Source: G963667145 sp963667145 (GTDB taxonomy: Bacteria > Cloacimonadota > Cloacimonadia > G963667145). From it: a stretch of DNA of 64,000 nt. Below, in pieces: positions 46,908 to 55,523 of this stretch. The position numbers were made by a program, and so were the translations under genes. The DNA lies in the NCBI GenBank assembly GCA_963667145.1, contig OY762943.1, forward strand, positions 1,240,001 through 1,304,000, read 5' to 3'. The number at the start of each line of letters is the position of its first letter. Position 1 is the first letter of the stretch. The notes under the pieces are model-generated. The model was not told the origin of the DNA, did not search any database, and saw nothing but the letters and a program-made list of their open reading frames with translations.

Positions 46908-47201
46908 TTAATTCAAAAGGCTTTCCAGCGTTTTCACGTATTGAGCAAAGTCGTCTCTGCCCTTATTGGTCAGGGAATAGTAGGTCGCCGGCTTCCTATC
47001 GATGAACTTTTTTTCCACGTGGATGTATTCGGCTTCCTCCAGTTTCTTCAGGTGAACGGAGAGGTTGCCGTCGCTGGCTTTGGTTTGCTTTTTCAGAAAA
47101 TTGAAATCCGCTTTTTCCACTCCTATCAAAATGGACATAATCGCCAAACGGATACGCGAGTGGATGAGGTTGTTGATTTTTTGATAATCAAAGCTCGGCA
47201 T
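46908..47201 (-). CDS. winged helix-turn-helix transcriptional regulator
   Basis: A 97-aa DNA-binding protein. IHSRIRLAIMSILIGVEKAD is the first helix pair, FNFLKKQTKASDGNLSVHLK the recognition helix, and YIHVEKKFIDRKPATYYSLT the wing. This is the ArsR/PadR-like 'HTH_27' pattern. ATG 47201 is chosen; the longer frame starts at a TTG inside the upstream gene. It overlaps the membrane-protein gene by 14 bp and likely regulates this operon. Confidence 0.85.
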   Translation of the reverse strand: MPSFDYQKINNLIHSRIRLAIMSILIGVEKADFNFLKKQTKASDGNLSVHLKKLEEAEYIHVEKKFIDRKPATYYSLTNKGRDDFAQYVKTLESLLN

Positions 47202-47775
47202 GGCGATTTTTCTTGTATAAAACAATTCCGGGAATTACTTGCAAGGCGATGATGAGAACGGCGAAGAGAAGCAAACTGTAGCTGGAAATCCAAAACAGAA
47301 AAACAAAAGAAGAGGCAAACCAGCAAATTCCCGAGATTTTTAAGATTTTGTTTTCGTAGATTATTCCCGAAATGAAGTGAGCGAGGCTGAGAGTGAGGGC
47401 AGGGAAAAGCACTGCAATTTCCTCGGAAATGTAAGGCGAATACAAAGCCGCAAAAAGCATAGTCGCCATTATAAGCATTGTGGAACCCCAAAGACCTATA
47501 ATAATTTTACTCAAAAAAGTTATCGGCAAGTTTTTTCTCTGTCTGCTTCCCGAGACAAAGCTGATAATTCCGCCTGTGATGTAGGTAACTGCCCACATTC
47601 GATTGATGTACGAATAGTTTTCGGTTTGTATCATAAAAAATGTTCCAATGCAGGCAAAGGAAACCAAAATTCCCCATGTGATGTAGTGCATACCGTTGTC
47701 GAACACTTTTTTCTTGGATTCCTCGATCATCTGTTTTATGTATAGAATTTCGTTTTGGACTTCTTTGTTTTCCAT
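47188..47775 (-). CDS. multi-pass membrane protein, first gene of the export operon
   Basis: A 195-aa protein with a charged coiled N-terminus (MENKEVQNEILYIKQMIEES) and five or six hydrophobic helices. I do not recognise a named family. Proteins of this layout often precede a winged-helix regulator of the kind found next. AAAGGGAG precedes the ATG. It may sense envelope state or hold the regulator at the membrane; that is inference. Confidence 0.6.
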   Translation of the reverse strand: MENKEVQNEILYIKQMIEESKKKVFDNGMHYITWGILVSFACIGTFFMIQTENYSYINRMWAVTYITGGIISFVSGSRQRKNLPITFLSKIIIGLWGSTMLIMATMLFAALYSPYISEEIAVLFPALTLSLAHFISGIIYENKILKISGICWFASSFVFLFWISSYSLLLFAVLIIALQVIPGIVLYKKNRHAEL

Positions 47776-47999
47776 AAATTCTCCCTTTGAAAATCATTTA
47801 TAAAGTACTTTGTTTTTTAAAGTGAAGTTTGTCAAACGATTTTTTGAAATAAATATTTTCAGTGACAGTGAGAAGGCTGTGAAACAGTTATATGCTGGAG
47901 TTTCTCAAAAAATCTGTTTTATTTTCTTGACGCTCAAACACGATTTAAGAGAAAAATTTGACGAATTTTATTAAACAAACAAGTTTAAAGGAGAAGGGT
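47776..47999. promoter_or_regulatory. divergent promoter region
   Basis: A 224-bp AT-rich gap between the minus-strand export operon and the plus-strand lipoprotein-caspase genes. It must hold promoters in both directions. TTGACG at 47922 and 47958 are possible rightward -35 boxes but no convincing -10 follows. I see no clear operator. Confidence 0.4.
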
Positions 48000-48329
48000 T
48001 TGAGAAAGTTTTTGTTGTTAATAATTCTTTGTATGGTTTTGGGTTGTAGTTCTAAGCAAGCTGAATTAACCCTTGTTTCTACGAAGAATTTTAACCCCGA
48101 AAAAGGGTTTACAAAAATAGGTAAAGTAACTGGAACTGACAATGTTTCTATTATTATAATTGCTCCAACAGGAAAACCAAAAATGGAAATAGCAATAAGT
48201 AAAGCTATCGAAGCCGCACCAAATTGCTGTGCATTAGCTGATGTTAAAATATATAGCTATTCTTGGTGGATACCTTACATTTATGGTCAATATGGCTGGA
48301 TTGTCGAAGGTACAGCACTATCTCAATAA
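48000..48329 (+). CDS. small lipoprotein, TRL-like
   Basis: A 109-aa lipoprotein. It begins at a TTG at 48000 with AAAGGAG six bases upstream; the signal peptide RKFLLLIILCMVLGC ends in a lipobox. The mature part reads GKVTGTDNVSIIIIAPTGKP, then MEIAISKAIEAAPNCCALAD and GWIVEGTALSQ. This pattern resembles the TRL-like lipoprotein family, whose role is unknown. It lies 12 bp before the caspase gene and probably shares its transcript. Confidence 0.7.
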   Translation: MRKFLLLIILCMVLGCSSKQAELTLVSTKNFNPEKGFTKIGKVTGTDNVSIIIIAPTGKPKMEIAISKAIEAAPNCCALADVKIYSYSWWIPYIYGQYGWIVEGTALSQ

Positions 48330-48341
48330 AAAGGAATTAAC

Positions 48342-49424
48342 ATGAAAAATTTATTCTATGCAGGTCTTTTATTATTGCTTTTTTGTGGATGTGCTGTAGA
48401 ATTGACTAAAGCTGTTCTTTCTGGCAAGTCTTATAAACCTTATGAAAATGTACCAGCTTCAAACTCTTATGCCACTGATAATAATAAAACTGGCAATTAT
48501 GTTGGTGCATCAGAGGAGTGGCCGAATTTATCTAATTATTCTTCAGCCTTCAAAGATTCCTCAGAAGAATGGCCTGATTTGTCTAATTATTCCACTGCCT
48601 TCAAAGATAGCTATGTGGACATCCGTAATAATATCCCCATCACTCGCAAGAAAAATAAAAATGCCATTGGTGTTATCATTGGCAATCAGAGATACTTGAA
48701 TAGGGATGTTCCCAGTGTTGATTTTGCCCTAAACGATGCTAACTATATGAAAAAATATTTGGTGAATACACTCGGATATGATGAAGGCAATATCATCTAT
48801 ATAGAGAACGCTACGCAGACAGATTTCATCACTGTTTTTGGGAATGAGAAAAGTTACAAGGGCAAACTTTACGATTGGGTGAAAGAGAATAAGTCGGATG
48901 TGTTTGTATATTATGCAGGTCACGGAGCACCAAATCCTGAGAACAAAAACGGCTATTTTGTCCCCACTAATGCTGACCCAACAAGGCTTGATTTGACTGG
49001 CTACAATCTGAACCTTTTTTACAAAAATTTGAGCCAAATCAAATACAAATCTTTGACAGTGGTTTTGGACGCTTGCTTCAGTGGAGTTAGCGAGAAAGGG
49101 ATGCTTCTGAAAAATGTCTCTCCGATAATGCCGAAAGTGAAAACCGATTATGTTCTCAAGAAAAACACTTGTATTTTCACTTCTGCATCTGAGGTGGAAG
49201 TTTCCTCTTGGTATCCCGAAAAACAACATTCGTTGTTTACATATTTTTTCTTGAAAGGTCTTCAGGGAGAAGCGGACGCTAACAAAGACAAAATAATTTC
49301 ATCTAAAGAGTTAAAAAAATATTTGGATGAGAATGTTGTTTACTTTGCTCGCCGAATAAGTAGCCGAGAGCAACACCCACAATTAGTTGAGAATAATCCT
49401 ATCAACATTGCCAATATTAGATAG
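48342..49424 (+). CDS. lipoprotein caspase-like peptidase (family C14)
   Basis: A 360-aa exported caspase-fold protease. The signal peptide ends LLFCGC, a lipobox, so it is anchored outside the cytoplasm. Residues about 40-85 hold a duplicated phrase (SEEWPNLSNYSSAFKDS, SEEWPDLSNYSTAFKDS). The peptidase domain starts at NAIGVIIGNQRYLNRDVPSV and carries the catalytic His194 in YYAGHGAP and Cys245 in VVLDACFSG. Both are intact. A C-terminal DANKDKIISSKELKKYL looks like an EF-hand, consistent with calcium control. The DUF4384 gene follows with no gap. Confidence 0.9.
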   Translation: MKNLFYAGLLLLLFCGCAVELTKAVLSGKSYKPYENVPASNSYATDNNKTGNYVGASEEWPNLSNYSSAFKDSSEEWPDLSNYSTAFKDSYVDIRNNIPITRKKNKNAIGVIIGNQRYLNRDVPSVDFALNDANYMKKYLVNTLGYDEGNIIYIENATQTDFITVFGNEKSYKGKLYDWVKENKSDVFVYYAGHGAPNPENKNGYFVPTNADPTRLDLTGYNLNLFYKNLSQIKYKSLTVVLDACFSGVSEKGMLLKNVSPIMPKVKTDYVLKKNTCIFTSASEVEVSSWYPEKQHSLFTYFFLKGLQGEADANKDKIISSKELKKYLDENVVYFARRISSREQHPQLVENNPINIANIR

Positions 49425-50255
49425 ATGAAAACGAAAGCGTTAATTTTACTCTTTTTTCTGTGTTGCGTGAGTGCGTATTGCAAAAACTTTGACGAGATAG
49501 AAAAAATTAGTAATTCCAAATATTTGGTCACGATTTACCAATCCATAGAAAATATCACACCTCAGGAAGCGATAAAATTGGCGAAGAATAAGGCTTACAA
49601 CAAAACTCTTGATTACGAAGAGATTGAGGTTAGTGCTTCTTCTATGATTTTGCAAACTTCGGAGAATGAAAAGTTTAAAGATATTTTCGCTAAATATGTT
49701 TGCACCTCCAGTTCTGGCACTATCATTGGCAGTTCTATCCTTGAAGAGAAAAAGTTTGTCGAAAACAATCGAGTATTTTTGAAGTTGGTTATTGAAGTTA
49801 AAGTTGGGAAGCACAAGAAGAAAAAAGACCCATATTTCAACATCGAAGCAAATCTAAATAAAGACAACATCAGAGAAGGTGAGTCGCTTTCTATTTCTGT
49901 GAAATCAAGTAAAGATTGCTATATCACAGTTCTTGATATTCAATCCAACAATAGCATTAATCAAATTTTCCCCAATCAATTCCAATCTGATAACTATCTT
50001 GCAAAAAACAAGACGTTGAATTTGCCCACAGAACAAGAAATCAAACTTGGTTTAGAATATGTTTCGTCTTTGCTTGAGGGGAAAGATTCCGATTTGGAGT
50101 TAATCAAAATTATCGCCACCAAAAAACCTTTATATCTTTTACTGGATTCAGAAGACGACGAAAATCAATTTGAAAAATTGCAAGAAACTCTAATCAGGAT
50201 TCCAAGAGACGAAATAGAAATTGTAGATTTACCAATCTATATTTATAAAAGGTAA
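49425..50255 (+). CDS. DUF4384-domain exported protein
   Basis: A 276-aa protein with signal peptide MKTKALILLFFLCCVSAYC. Residues about 150-220 match DUF4384 (EGESLSISVKSSKDCYITVL, then INQIFPNQFQSDNYLAK). This domain is often fused to or encoded beside caspases and kinases in bacteria. Its ATG follows the caspase stop codon directly (TAGATG), so translation is probably coupled. It may be a partner or substrate of the caspase. Confidence 0.82.
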   Translation: MKTKALILLFFLCCVSAYCKNFDEIEKISNSKYLVTIYQSIENITPQEAIKLAKNKAYNKTLDYEEIEVSASSMILQTSENEKFKDIFAKYVCTSSSGTIIGSSILEEKKFVENNRVFLKLVIEVKVGKHKKKKDPYFNIEANLNKDNIREGESLSISVKSSKDCYITVLDIQSNNSINQIFPNQFQSDNYLAKNKTLNLPTEQEIKLGLEYVSSLLEGKDSDLELIKIIATKKPLYLLLDSEDDENQFEKLQETLIRIPRDEIEIVDLPIYIYKR

Positions 50256-50419
50256 TTTTTTATCTTTCTTTTTTGTATTTTACATTACTAAATTTTGTTT
50301 ACTGTTCAAAATTTTCTCAAAGTAGCGAAATAATTTCTCATTGAGAAAAATATTTGACGAGTTTGAGGAAAATAAAAAGTATTGAGCGTTTTAAATTTTC
50401 TTTTTTAAGGAGTAGTTTT

Positions 50420-53400
50420 ATGAGTGACCATATGCGTAGAATACCGATTAAAAGCCTTGTTAAATGGGTTTTTGACGAGTTAGAGCAAAGCAAAAGTATT
50501 TTTTCTGTTCCAGAGCAAAAGTTTTTTCGCAAGGATAACGAGAACTTTGCCGAAGTTTTTGGAGAAAAAATGTCAACAATTGTTGGTCCAGCAGCTGGGC
50601 CACATTCACAACTTAGCCAAAATATCATCGCCTCATATTTGGCAGGTGCCAGATTTTTTGAGATTAAGACAGTGCAGATTTTGGACAAGTTGGAATTGGG
50701 TAAACCTTGCATTGAGTCTGCTGATGAATGTTACAATACTGAGTGGTCAACCGAGTTGGCTATCGGTGGATGGAGCCTGAGCAGAGAAGAATGTGAGCGT
50801 GGCGAGGCTAACGCTTTTGACGAATACGTAAAGGCTTGGTTCATTTGCCATGTTTTGGATAAAAAACTTGGTTTGTCTGGCAAGAGCAACGGGCGATTAG
50901 TCTTCAATATGTCGGTTGGCTATAATCTGGAAGGCATTCTTGACCCTAAGGTGGATAAATTTATCGAAGGTCTCAAAGACGCTTCTGCTGAACCAATTTT
51001 TGAAAAATGCAGAAAGATTCTCAAGGAAGCAAAAATTTCGGGAATTAGTGATGAGTTCATCGATAGCATCCCTTCACAAATTTGTAGTGGAATTACTCTT
51101 TCCACAATGCATGGATGTCCACCAGATGAGATAGAGAAGATTGTTAAGTATCTTTTGGAAAAGAAGAAACTTAACGTTTTTGCCAAGCTTAATCCGACTT
51201 TGCTTGGTTCAGATTTTTTGAAAATGACTTGGGAAAAGCTCGGCTTCGACATTGTGCAAAAGCAAGAGTTTTTTGATAACGATTTGAAGATAGAGCAAGC
51301 ACTGCCAATGTTGGAGAGGCTCATTGCGTTTGCCAAGGAGCAGGGCAAAGAGTTCGGCGTTAAACTTTCCAATACTTTGCAGTCTATCAATAGAAAGGGA
51401 ATTTTGCCGGGCGAAGAGATGTATATGTCTGGTAGAGCGTTGTATCCGCTCACTATCAACTTGGCTGCTAAATTGGCTAAGCATTTCAAGGGCGACCTCA
51501 AGATTTCTTATTCTGGTGGAGCAGACGCTCTGAATATAGAAAATATTGCTGCTTGTGGAATTAGACCTATTACTCTTGCCACGAGTTTGCTCAAGCCAGG
51601 TGGATATGAGAGATTCAATCAGCTCGCTACCATAGTTGACCCACTTCTGCCAAATGGTGGTTACGACAAGGTGGATGTGGACGCTTTGCAAAAATTGGCT
51701 GATGGCGTTTTCGATGATGTCAATCACAAAAAAGAGAAGCATCCAGTTGGTGAGCGGAAGATTGACGAGTATTTGCCGATGGTGGATTGCTTTGTTGACC
51801 CATGCAGAAACCAATGTCCAATTAGCCAAGATATTCCTGACTACATTGACGCTGTGGCAAAAGGCGAATATGTGAAGGCTTTGGAGATTATTACTGCCAA
51901 AAACCCGCTTCCGTTCATCACGGGAACGATTTGTCCTCACACTTGCATGAATAAATGTACTAGAATGGAGTACGACGAATCTGTGGCGATTAGAGAGATG
52001 AAGTTGTTCGCTGCCGAGAAAGGTTATGCTGGATTGCAGTTGCAAAAAGGTGAAGCGAAGAACATTAAAATTGCTGTGATTGGTGCTGGACCTGCGGGTA
52101 TCGCTTCTTCGTATTTCCTTGCCAGAGAAGGTTTTTCCGTGGATGTTTTCGAGAAATCTTCGGTTGCTGGAGGCACGGTTGCCAATGTGATTCCTGACTT
52201 CAGAATTTCCAGAGATTCCATCGCCAAAGATGTGGAGTTAGCCAAGAAATTGGGTGTGAAGTTCAACTTCAATTGTGGCGATTTCGAGATAGAGAAGCTG
52301 AAAGAAGACGGCTACAAATACGTGATTTTGGCTGTTGGAGCAGGCAAGCATACTTTCGTGGATTTGCAAGGCGGAGAGAGCCTGAACGCCATTGAGTTCC
52401 TGAGCGATTTTGTTTTGGGCAAAGCCAAGGTTGGCAAAAAAGTTGCTGTTATCGGTGGCGGAAACACCGCTATGGATGCTGCTCGTGCTGCCAAGCGATT
52501 GGCTGACGATGTGTACATTGTGTATCGTCGCACCATCGAGCAGATGCCAGCCGATTTGGAAGAGTTGCAACTTGCTCAGAAGGATGGTGTTATCTTCAAG
52601 AATTTGCTCGCTCCAGTTAGTTATGACGGCAAGACTTTTAAGTGCGAAGTGATGGAACTCGGTGCAAAAGATTCTTCTGGCAGAGCAAGACCCGTTGGCA
52701 CTGGCAAATTCGAGGAGTTGGCAATTGACACTGTTATCTCCAGTATTGGCGACAAAGTTGACAGCGATTTCTTGAAATCAAAAGGTGTCCACAAGATTAT
52801 AAGTGAGGTTTCTCTGGAGACAGATGCTCGCAACGTTTATCTTGCTGGAGATGCACAGCGTGGACCTGCGACAGTGGTGGAGGCTATAGCCGATGCGACC
52901 AAAGTTGCCAAGTCGATTATGTTCAAAGAGGGCGTAGTTGGCTTTGAAGACCGTTTTTGGGTTGATGATGTTGAGGTTGATGCGGACGCTTTGAAAGCAA
53001 AGAAAGCTATTTTGGTTAATCAAGCTGATGGCGAAGAAGAGGCTGAGCGTTGTCTCGGATGCGACACTGTCTGCAATATTTGTTCTTCAGTTTGTCCGAA
53101 CAGAGCCAATGTTCAAATTGTTGTGGAAGGTTTGGAGAAAATTAACCAAATCGTTCACATCGATGGAATGTGCAACGAGTGCGGAAACTGTGGATTCTTC
53201 TGTCCTTACATCGGTGAGCCATACAGAGACAAATTCACTCTCTTCTGGACTGAGGCGGATTTCTGCGACAACCAAAATAACGGTTTTGTTCTCATCGAAG
53301 ATGGCGATTGCCCTAAGTTCAAGGTGAAAGTTTGGGGCGAAGTCTTTGTTGTTGATTTCGACAAAAGCGGTTGTCCAAGCGTACCACTGCCAGAAGGTTT

Positions 53401-53455
53401 GGCTGAGATTATCTGGACTTGCTACACCGATTATAGATATTTATTTGTATTTTAG
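50420..53455 (+). CDS. ygfK: YgfK-like putative selenate reductase subunit, Fe-S flavoprotein
   Basis: A 1011-aa cytoplasmic redox protein. Residues 1-440 form a dihydropyrimidine dehydrogenase-like barrel (MSVGYNLEGILDPKVDKFIE, SGITLSTMHGCPPDEIEKIV). A GltD-like part follows with cysteine clusters at about 457 (CVDPCRNQCPIS) and 500 (CPHTCMNKC), an FAD site near 555 (IGAGPAGIASSYFLAREGFS) and an NADPH site near 678 (IGGGNTAMDAARAAKRL). The C-terminus carries two more clusters (CLGCDTVCNICSSVCP, CNECGNCGFFCP). In E. coli YgfK lies among purine catabolism genes; the true substrate is unsettled. AAGGAG precedes the ATG at 50420. Confidence 0.92.
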   Translation: MSDHMRRIPIKSLVKWVFDELEQSKSIFSVPEQKFFRKDNENFAEVFGEKMSTIVGPAAGPHSQLSQNIIASYLAGARFFEIKTVQILDKLELGKPCIESADECYNTEWSTELAIGGWSLSREECERGEANAFDEYVKAWFICHVLDKKLGLSGKSNGRLVFNMSVGYNLEGILDPKVDKFIEGLKDASAEPIFEKCRKILKEAKISGISDEFIDSIPSQICSGITLSTMHGCPPDEIEKIVKYLLEKKKLNVFAKLNPTLLGSDFLKMTWEKLGFDIVQKQEFFDNDLKIEQALPMLERLIAFAKEQGKEFGVKLSNTLQSINRKGILPGEEMYMSGRALYPLTINLAAKLAKHFKGDLKISYSGGADALNIENIAACGIRPITLATSLLKPGGYERFNQLATIVDPLLPNGGYDKVDVDALQKLADGVFDDVNHKKEKHPVGERKIDEYLPMVDCFVDPCRNQCPISQDIPDYIDAVAKGEYVKALEIITAKNPLPFITGTICPHTCMNKCTRMEYDESVAIREMKLFAAEKGYAGLQLQKGEAKNIKIAVIGAGPAGIASSYFLAREGFSVDVFEKSSVAGGTVANVIPDFRISRDSIAKDVELAKKLGVKFNFNCGDFEIEKLKEDGYKYVILAVGAGKHTFVDLQGGESLNAIEFLSDFVLGKAKVGKKVAVIGGGNTAMDAARAAKRLADDVYIVYRRTIEQMPADLEELQLAQKDGVIFKNLLAPVSYDGKTFKCEVMELGAKDSSGRARPVGTGKFEELAIDTVISSIGDKVDSDFLKSKGVHKIISEVSLETDARNVYLAGDAQRGPATVVEAIADATKVAKSIMFKEGVVGFEDRFWVDDVEVDADALKAKKAILVNQADGEEEAERCLGCDTVCNICSSVCPNRANVQIVVEGLEKINQIVHIDGMCNECGNCGFFCPYIGEPYRDKFTLFWTEADFCDNQNNGFVLIEDGDCPKFKVKVWGEVFVVDFDKSGCPSVPLPEGLAEIIWTCYTDYRYLFVF

Positions 53456-53476
53456 TCTGATATAAAGATTAGATTT

Positions 53477-53508
53477 GGCGGAAGGGTTCGTTCTCTTTCG
53501 CCTTTTTT
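53477..53508 (+). terminator. Rho-independent terminator after ygfK
   Basis: GGCGGAAG and CTTTCGCC pair as an 8-bp stem with one G-U, followed by TTTTTT. It starts 21 bp after the stop codon. Confidence 0.85.
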
Positions 53509-53571
53509 GTTTGACTATCAGATAAGTTTTGGAAAAGTGGATAAGATAGATTTTAATTTAAAGAGAGCTTG

Positions 53572-54225
53572 ATGAAAACGAACGTAAGATTTAAACGGAT
53601 GATAGTGGAAGCTGGTCGGCAGATGATAGCCGATGGATTGACTGTGGGTACTTGGGGGAATATTTCCGTGCAAGACCCTGAGACAGGTTTGATTTACATC
53701 AAGCCCAGCGGAATGGACTACGGGAAAATAGTGGAAGACGATGTGGTGGTGATGAATAGCGAATACCAAATCGTGGAAGGCAATCGCAAACCGTCAATAG
53801 AGCACAATTTCCACATCGGGATAATGAATGCCCGCGATGATGTTTTTGCTGTGGTGCATACGCATCCAGTCTATTCCAGTATTTTCGGAGTGCTTAGGCA
53901 AGAGATACCTGCCGTGTGCGAAGATTTCGCTCAGATAGTTGGCGAGAGTGTTATCTGCTGTGAATACGCCTTGCCGGGTACGAAGGAGCTTGCCAAGAAT
54001 GTGGAGAGAGGCTTGGGCGATAGAGGAGCTGTGCTAATTCCCAATCACGGGGCTGTCTGTGTTGGAGCGAGCTTGGCGGACGCTTTCAAAGTGAGTTTTG
54101 TGTTGGAAAAATCTGCGAGAATTTACTATATGGCGAAATCAGTTGGAAATCCTCATCTTATTAGTTCGCAGGATGTTAAGGCGATGCAAGATTTCGTGAA
54201 GACGAGTTACGGGCAAGACAAGTAG
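53572..54225 (+). CDS. class II aldolase/adducin family protein
   Basis: A 217-aa zinc aldolase of the FucA/AraD type. Seen motifs: GTWGNISVQDPETGLIYIKP, SGMDYGKI, IEHNFHIGIMNARDDVFAVV, and HTHPVYSSIF with two zinc-binding His, plus IPNHGAVCVG with a third candidate. Cleaves a sugar phosphate to DHAP or similar plus an aldehyde. The MtaD-like deaminase follows without a gap. Such aldolases act on 5-methylthioribulose-1-phosphate in the DHAP shunt, so this one may process a nucleoside by-product; that is inference. ATG 53572 is preferred over the TTG three bases earlier. Confidence 0.88.
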   Translation: MKTNVRFKRMIVEAGRQMIADGLTVGTWGNISVQDPETGLIYIKPSGMDYGKIVEDDVVVMNSEYQIVEGNRKPSIEHNFHIGIMNARDDVFAVVHTHPVYSSIFGVLRQEIPAVCEDFAQIVGESVICCEYALPGTKELAKNVERGLGDRGAVLIPNHGAVCVGASLADAFKVSFVLEKSARIYYMAKSVGNPHLISSQDVKAMQDFVKTSYGQDK

Positions 54226-55515
54226 ATGAAGAAAATAGTAAAGAATCTGAAAATTCTGAGCATGGTTTCTGACGAAATCGTTAGCGGAGGCTTGGGGATT
54301 GACGGTCAAAAAATAGCTTTTGTGGGAAAGCAGCCGAAAGATTTTGTTGCGGATGAAGTGATAGACGGCAAGGGCAAGTTGGCGATGCCGGGCTTGGTGA
54401 ACGCTCACACGCACATCGCGATGAGCCTCATGCGTTCCTATGCCGACGATTTGGCTTTTTGGTCGTGGCTCAACGATAAAATTATGCCTCTTGAGGAAAA
54501 TCTGAACGAAGAGTTAGTCTATTGGGGGAGCAAATTGTCGTGTGCGGAGCTAATTGCCTCGGGAACGACGTGCTTTGCGGATATGTATTTCTTTATGGAT
54601 AATGTGGCGGAAGCGGTGAAAGATGCAGGTCTTCGTGCTTCGCTTTGCCGCGGTCTCACTTGGTTTAGCAAAGCGGACGATTTCAAGTTGAAGGAAGCGA
54701 TAGATTTTAATAGCAAATGGCATGGAGCTGTTGAGGGTAAAATTTCCACGATGTTGGGGCCTCATGCACCCTACACTTGTCCACCTGAGTTTCTGCGTGA
54801 AGTCAGGCGGTTGCAAATCGAACTCGACGTTCCCATTCATATTCATCTCTCGGAGAGCTTGGACGAGATAGTCAAAGCCAAAGCAACTTGGGGGAAAACG
54901 CCCATTGCTCACGTTGCCGATTTGGGACTTTTGGACGGTGAAGCGATGGCTGCTCACTGTGTGCAAGCTACGGAAGAGGACATGCGGATTTTGGCAAACA
55001 AAGGCACGAAAGTGGTTCACAATCCCGGAAGCAATATGAAGTTGGCGAACGGTTTTGCACCTATTCAAGCTATGAAGAACGCAGGAGTTACGGTTGCTCT
55101 CGGCACGGATGGACCAGCCAGCAATAACAATCAGAATATGTTTGAGGAGATGCATTTGGCGGCTCTGATTGCCAAGTCTCTCACGCACAATCCAGAAGAT
55201 TTGCCTGCCTACGAAATCTTGAAAATGGCTACAGTCGACGGAGCTAATGCTTTGGGGTTGTCCGACAAGATAGGAACTTTGGAAGTCGGCAAGCAGGCGG
55301 ATTTTATCCTGTTAGATTTGGACAAACCGCATCTCTTCCCTCAGCACGACATAGTTTCGCTTTTAGTCTATAGTGCACAGGCGTCCGACGTCAGTGATGT
55401 GTGGGTAGCAGGAGATTGCTTGTATTCCGACTATTCTTTCAGGGTAATCGATTTCGGTGAGATTAAATCTAAGCTGTCTTCCATGTTACCGAAATTTTTG
55501 GGAAATAAAAATTAG
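54226..55515 (+). CDS. mtaD: MTA/SAH deaminase-type amidohydrolase
   Basis: A 429-aa metal-dependent amidohydrolase. Metal ligands are in LVNAHTHIAMSLMRSYADDL (HxH), IHIHLSES, AAHCVQATEEDM and ALGTDGPASNNNQNM (Asp). The order and spacing, and the YADDLAFWSWLNDKIMPLE segment, match 5'-methylthioadenosine/S-adenosylhomocysteine deaminases (MtaD, TM0936 type). SsnA or another TRZ/ATZ amidohydrolase is the alternative, given the nearby ygfK. It starts directly after the aldolase stop (TAGATG). Confidence 0.85.
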   Translation: MKKIVKNLKILSMVSDEIVSGGLGIDGQKIAFVGKQPKDFVADEVIDGKGKLAMPGLVNAHTHIAMSLMRSYADDLAFWSWLNDKIMPLEENLNEELVYWGSKLSCAELIASGTTCFADMYFFMDNVAEAVKDAGLRASLCRGLTWFSKADDFKLKEAIDFNSKWHGAVEGKISTMLGPHAPYTCPPEFLREVRRLQIELDVPIHIHLSESLDEIVKAKATWGKTPIAHVADLGLLDGEAMAAHCVQATEEDMRILANKGTKVVHNPGSNMKLANGFAPIQAMKNAGVTVALGTDGPASNNNQNMFEEMHLAALIAKSLTHNPEDLPAYEILKMATVDGANALGLSDKIGTLEVGKQADFILLDLDKPHLFPQHDIVSLLVYSAQASDVSDVWVAGDCLYSDYSFRVIDFGEIKSKLSSMLPKFLGNKN

Positions 55516-55523
55516 GAGTTAGG

